Shown here piece after piece: positions 43,844-47,927 of a DNA stretch of 47,927 nucleotides. The stretch comes from RCIO01 sp035555795. Its GTDB lineage: Bacteria; Pseudomonadota; Alphaproteobacteria; Rhizobiales; Rhizobiaceae. Below the pieces are notes generated by a model. That model had not been told where the DNA came from. It made no database searches and saw nothing but the letters and a program-made list of their open reading frames with translations. Every line of letters starts with the position of its first letter. The first letter of the stretch is position 1. The stretch lies in NCBI GenBank assembly GCA_035555795.1, contig DATMGE010000079.1, forward strand, positions 1 to 47,927, written 5' to 3'. The position numbers were made by a program, and so were the translations under genes.

Positions 43844-44665
43844 CTATTGCGGCAGGTGGCAGCGGATCAGTTCTGCGCTGCCTTCCATCCCGGGCGTGGA
43901 GATCGAAAGCCGGTTCTCGTCGGCCTGCGTGAAGCTGATGCGGCGCTCTTCCGCATCGCCTTCCGCAATGCAGGAGGCATCGACGGTGGCAGTGCCGTCG
44001 GCCGGCTCCTTCGCCGCGAAATTGCACACGCTCTCATAGCGGCGGATGGTCGTTGGTGTGATGACCGCGAACATTTCCAGCGGCTCGACATCCACCTTGG
44101 CGCAGGCAGCCGCATCCACCGCCCAAACGCCGACATAGGCCGGGCCGATGCCGGCGGGCCGCGCCCGCGCAGCGGCGCGCGTGTCCGCCTTGAGCCTGTC
44201 GCTCGCGGGCAGCGTTGCGGCCGGATCGCCGGTCGGCGCGGCGTCCGTGCCCGAAGCCGCGTCGATCCGCTTCTGGAGATCGGCGACGGCGGTGTCGAAA
44301 TCCGTGCGCGCCTTCTTCATGATGTCTTCGATGCTCTGGCCGACCTGCCGGGCGACCTGGCCGGCACGTTCCAGCGCCGGCCCGGCATCGTCCAGCGCCT
44401 GCTTCCCCTGCTCGGCGAGGTTCTGCGCACCTTCGCGTGCCTTGTCGATTGTCGGCTGGAGGTCGCGCGCCGCCTGCTGCGCGGCCTCCTTGAGCTTGTC
44501 GAGCCCTTCCTTCGCCGTTTCGAGGGCAGGTTTTTCGGCCGGAGCCGGCTCGGCCGTCTGCCCGTTTGCCGCCGGCGGCGCTTCGGCGCTCTTTTCCTCG
44601 CTGCAGGCGGCAAGCGCGAGAACGGCCGCTAGGGCCGCGGGCAGGGCAAGACGGTGAGCACGCAT
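43844..44665 (-). CDS. Helical lipoprotein of unknown function
   Basis: A 273-residue lipoprotein: signal peptide with lipobox LAAC at about residues 18-21, an Ala/Glu/Pro-rich linker, then a long amphipathic helical stretch (about residues 48-135) with repeated KEAAQQAARDL- and EGAQNLAEQGK-like units that recalls apolipoprotein or coiled-coil spacer sequences. A compact C-terminal domain (about residues 170-273) has four cysteines and a VGVWAVDAAAC start. I do not recognise the C-terminal domain. The start at 44665 begins the signal peptide. It ends one base before the YdeI-family gene, which is read in the same direction. Confidence 0.72.
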   Translation of the reverse strand: MRAHRLALPAALAAVLALAACSEEKSAEAPPAANGQTAEPAPAEKPALETAKEGLDKLKEAAQQAARDLQPTIDKAREGAQNLAEQGKQALDDAGPALERAGQVARQVGQSIEDIMKKARTDFDTAVADLQKRIDAASGTDAAPTGDPAATLPASDRLKADTRAAARARPAGIGPAYVGVWAVDAAACAKVDVEPLEMFAVITPTTIRRYESVCNFAAKEPADGTATVDASCIAEGDAEERRISFTQADENRLSISTPGMEGSAELIRCHLPQ

Positions 44666-44690
44666 GTGTCGTTCCTTTCGAAGCGAAGCG

Positions 44691-45818
<1,128 letters not shown>

Positions 45819-45915
45819 GCGGGATACCTCCTGTTATCTACCTTGCTCCTTGCCGGGTTTTGAATGGTGGATCAAGCGCTCGGGCGATTTTGCTGGCGCA
45901 GAAAATAAATTTGTT

Positions 45916-45928
45916 AAATATCATATTT
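45916..45928. promoter_or_regulatory. AT-rich palindrome in the divergent promoter before pccA
   Basis: AAATAT-C-ATATTT is a perfect dyad within an AT-rich patch, 86 bases upstream of the carboxylase start. It stands out against the GC-rich surroundings and could be an operator or promoter element for either divergent gene. Confidence 0.35.
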
Positions 45929-46014
45929 GACGCCAGTGGCGCACTGTGACTCTTGAGCCAACGCATCGTGCCACATAAAAGGATGCCACTTCGCCGGGAG
46001 GGACAAGTTCGCCG

Positions 46015-47927
<1,913 letters not shown>

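Overview
The window looks like a chromosomal stretch of a high-GC alphaproteobacterium of the order Hyphomicrobiales (Rhizobiales), in the Phyllobacteriaceae/Brucellaceae/Rhizobiaceae range. The reasons are the housekeeping genes and their order (dusA, DUF1289, 5-formyl-THF cyclo-ligase preceded by a 6S-like RNA, a PleC/DivJ-type histidine kinase), the short palindromic intergenic repeats that start AGAGCATTTC, and the abundance of TRAP transporters. No phage, insertion sequence, tRNA, rRNA or CRISPR array was seen. The assignment rests on recognition, not on a database search.

Positions 1-2.9 kb carry the end of an MscS-type channel gene, a small secreted protein, an intergenic repeat and a secreted DUF1194 (von Willebrand A) protein. 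Positions 2.9-30.8 kb are a catabolic island for aromatic acids, probably methoxylated lignin-type compounds. It holds a feruloyl-CoA synthase-type ligase; a benzoylformate decarboxylase fused in frame to an aldehyde dehydrogenase; a TauE/SafE exporter; a TRAP operon with two binding proteins and a DUF3237 protein; a second thiamine-diphosphate enzyme overlapping a D-2-hydroxyacid dehydrogenase; an acyl-CoA dehydrogenase; an orphan ABC binding protein; a second complete TRAP transporter; a LigM-type tetrahydrofolate-dependent O-demethylase transcribed with a third copy of the first TRAP binding protein; two paralogous LysR regulators; and an operon of a homoprotocatechuate-2,3-dioxygenase-like extradiol dioxygenase, a RidA protein and a DUF1932 dehydrogenase. 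A small ArsR/AHSA1 pair sits inside the island without an obvious link.

A route consistent with these genes (inference) is: uptake of a methoxylated 2-hydroxy- or 2-oxo-arylacetate by TRAP; oxidation of the hydroxy acid to an aryl glyoxylate by the FAD enzyme; decarboxylation to an aryl aldehyde and oxidation to the aryl acid by the fused enzyme; O-demethylation by the LigM homologue; and ring opening of the catechol. The CoA ligase and acyl-CoA dehydrogenase could feed C3 side-chain compounds into the same scheme. No enoyl-CoA hydratase of the Ech type is present.

Positions 30.9-47.9 kb are mostly core genes: recQ, dusA, a cut-down aspartic-protease membrane anchor, a DUF1289 gene, a TerC protein, a YmdB-type phosphoesterase, 5-formyl-THF cyclo-ligase with 6S RNA, a CobT-like protein, a histidine kinase, a thermonuclease-like protein, GST, a uracil-DNA glycosylase-like protein, an Lrp regulator, a GH25 lipoprotein, a YdeI-family protein with an apparent internal deletion, a helical lipoprotein, glutathione-dependent formaldehyde dehydrogenase, and the 5' part of propionyl-CoA carboxylase alpha, which runs off the window at its biotin site.
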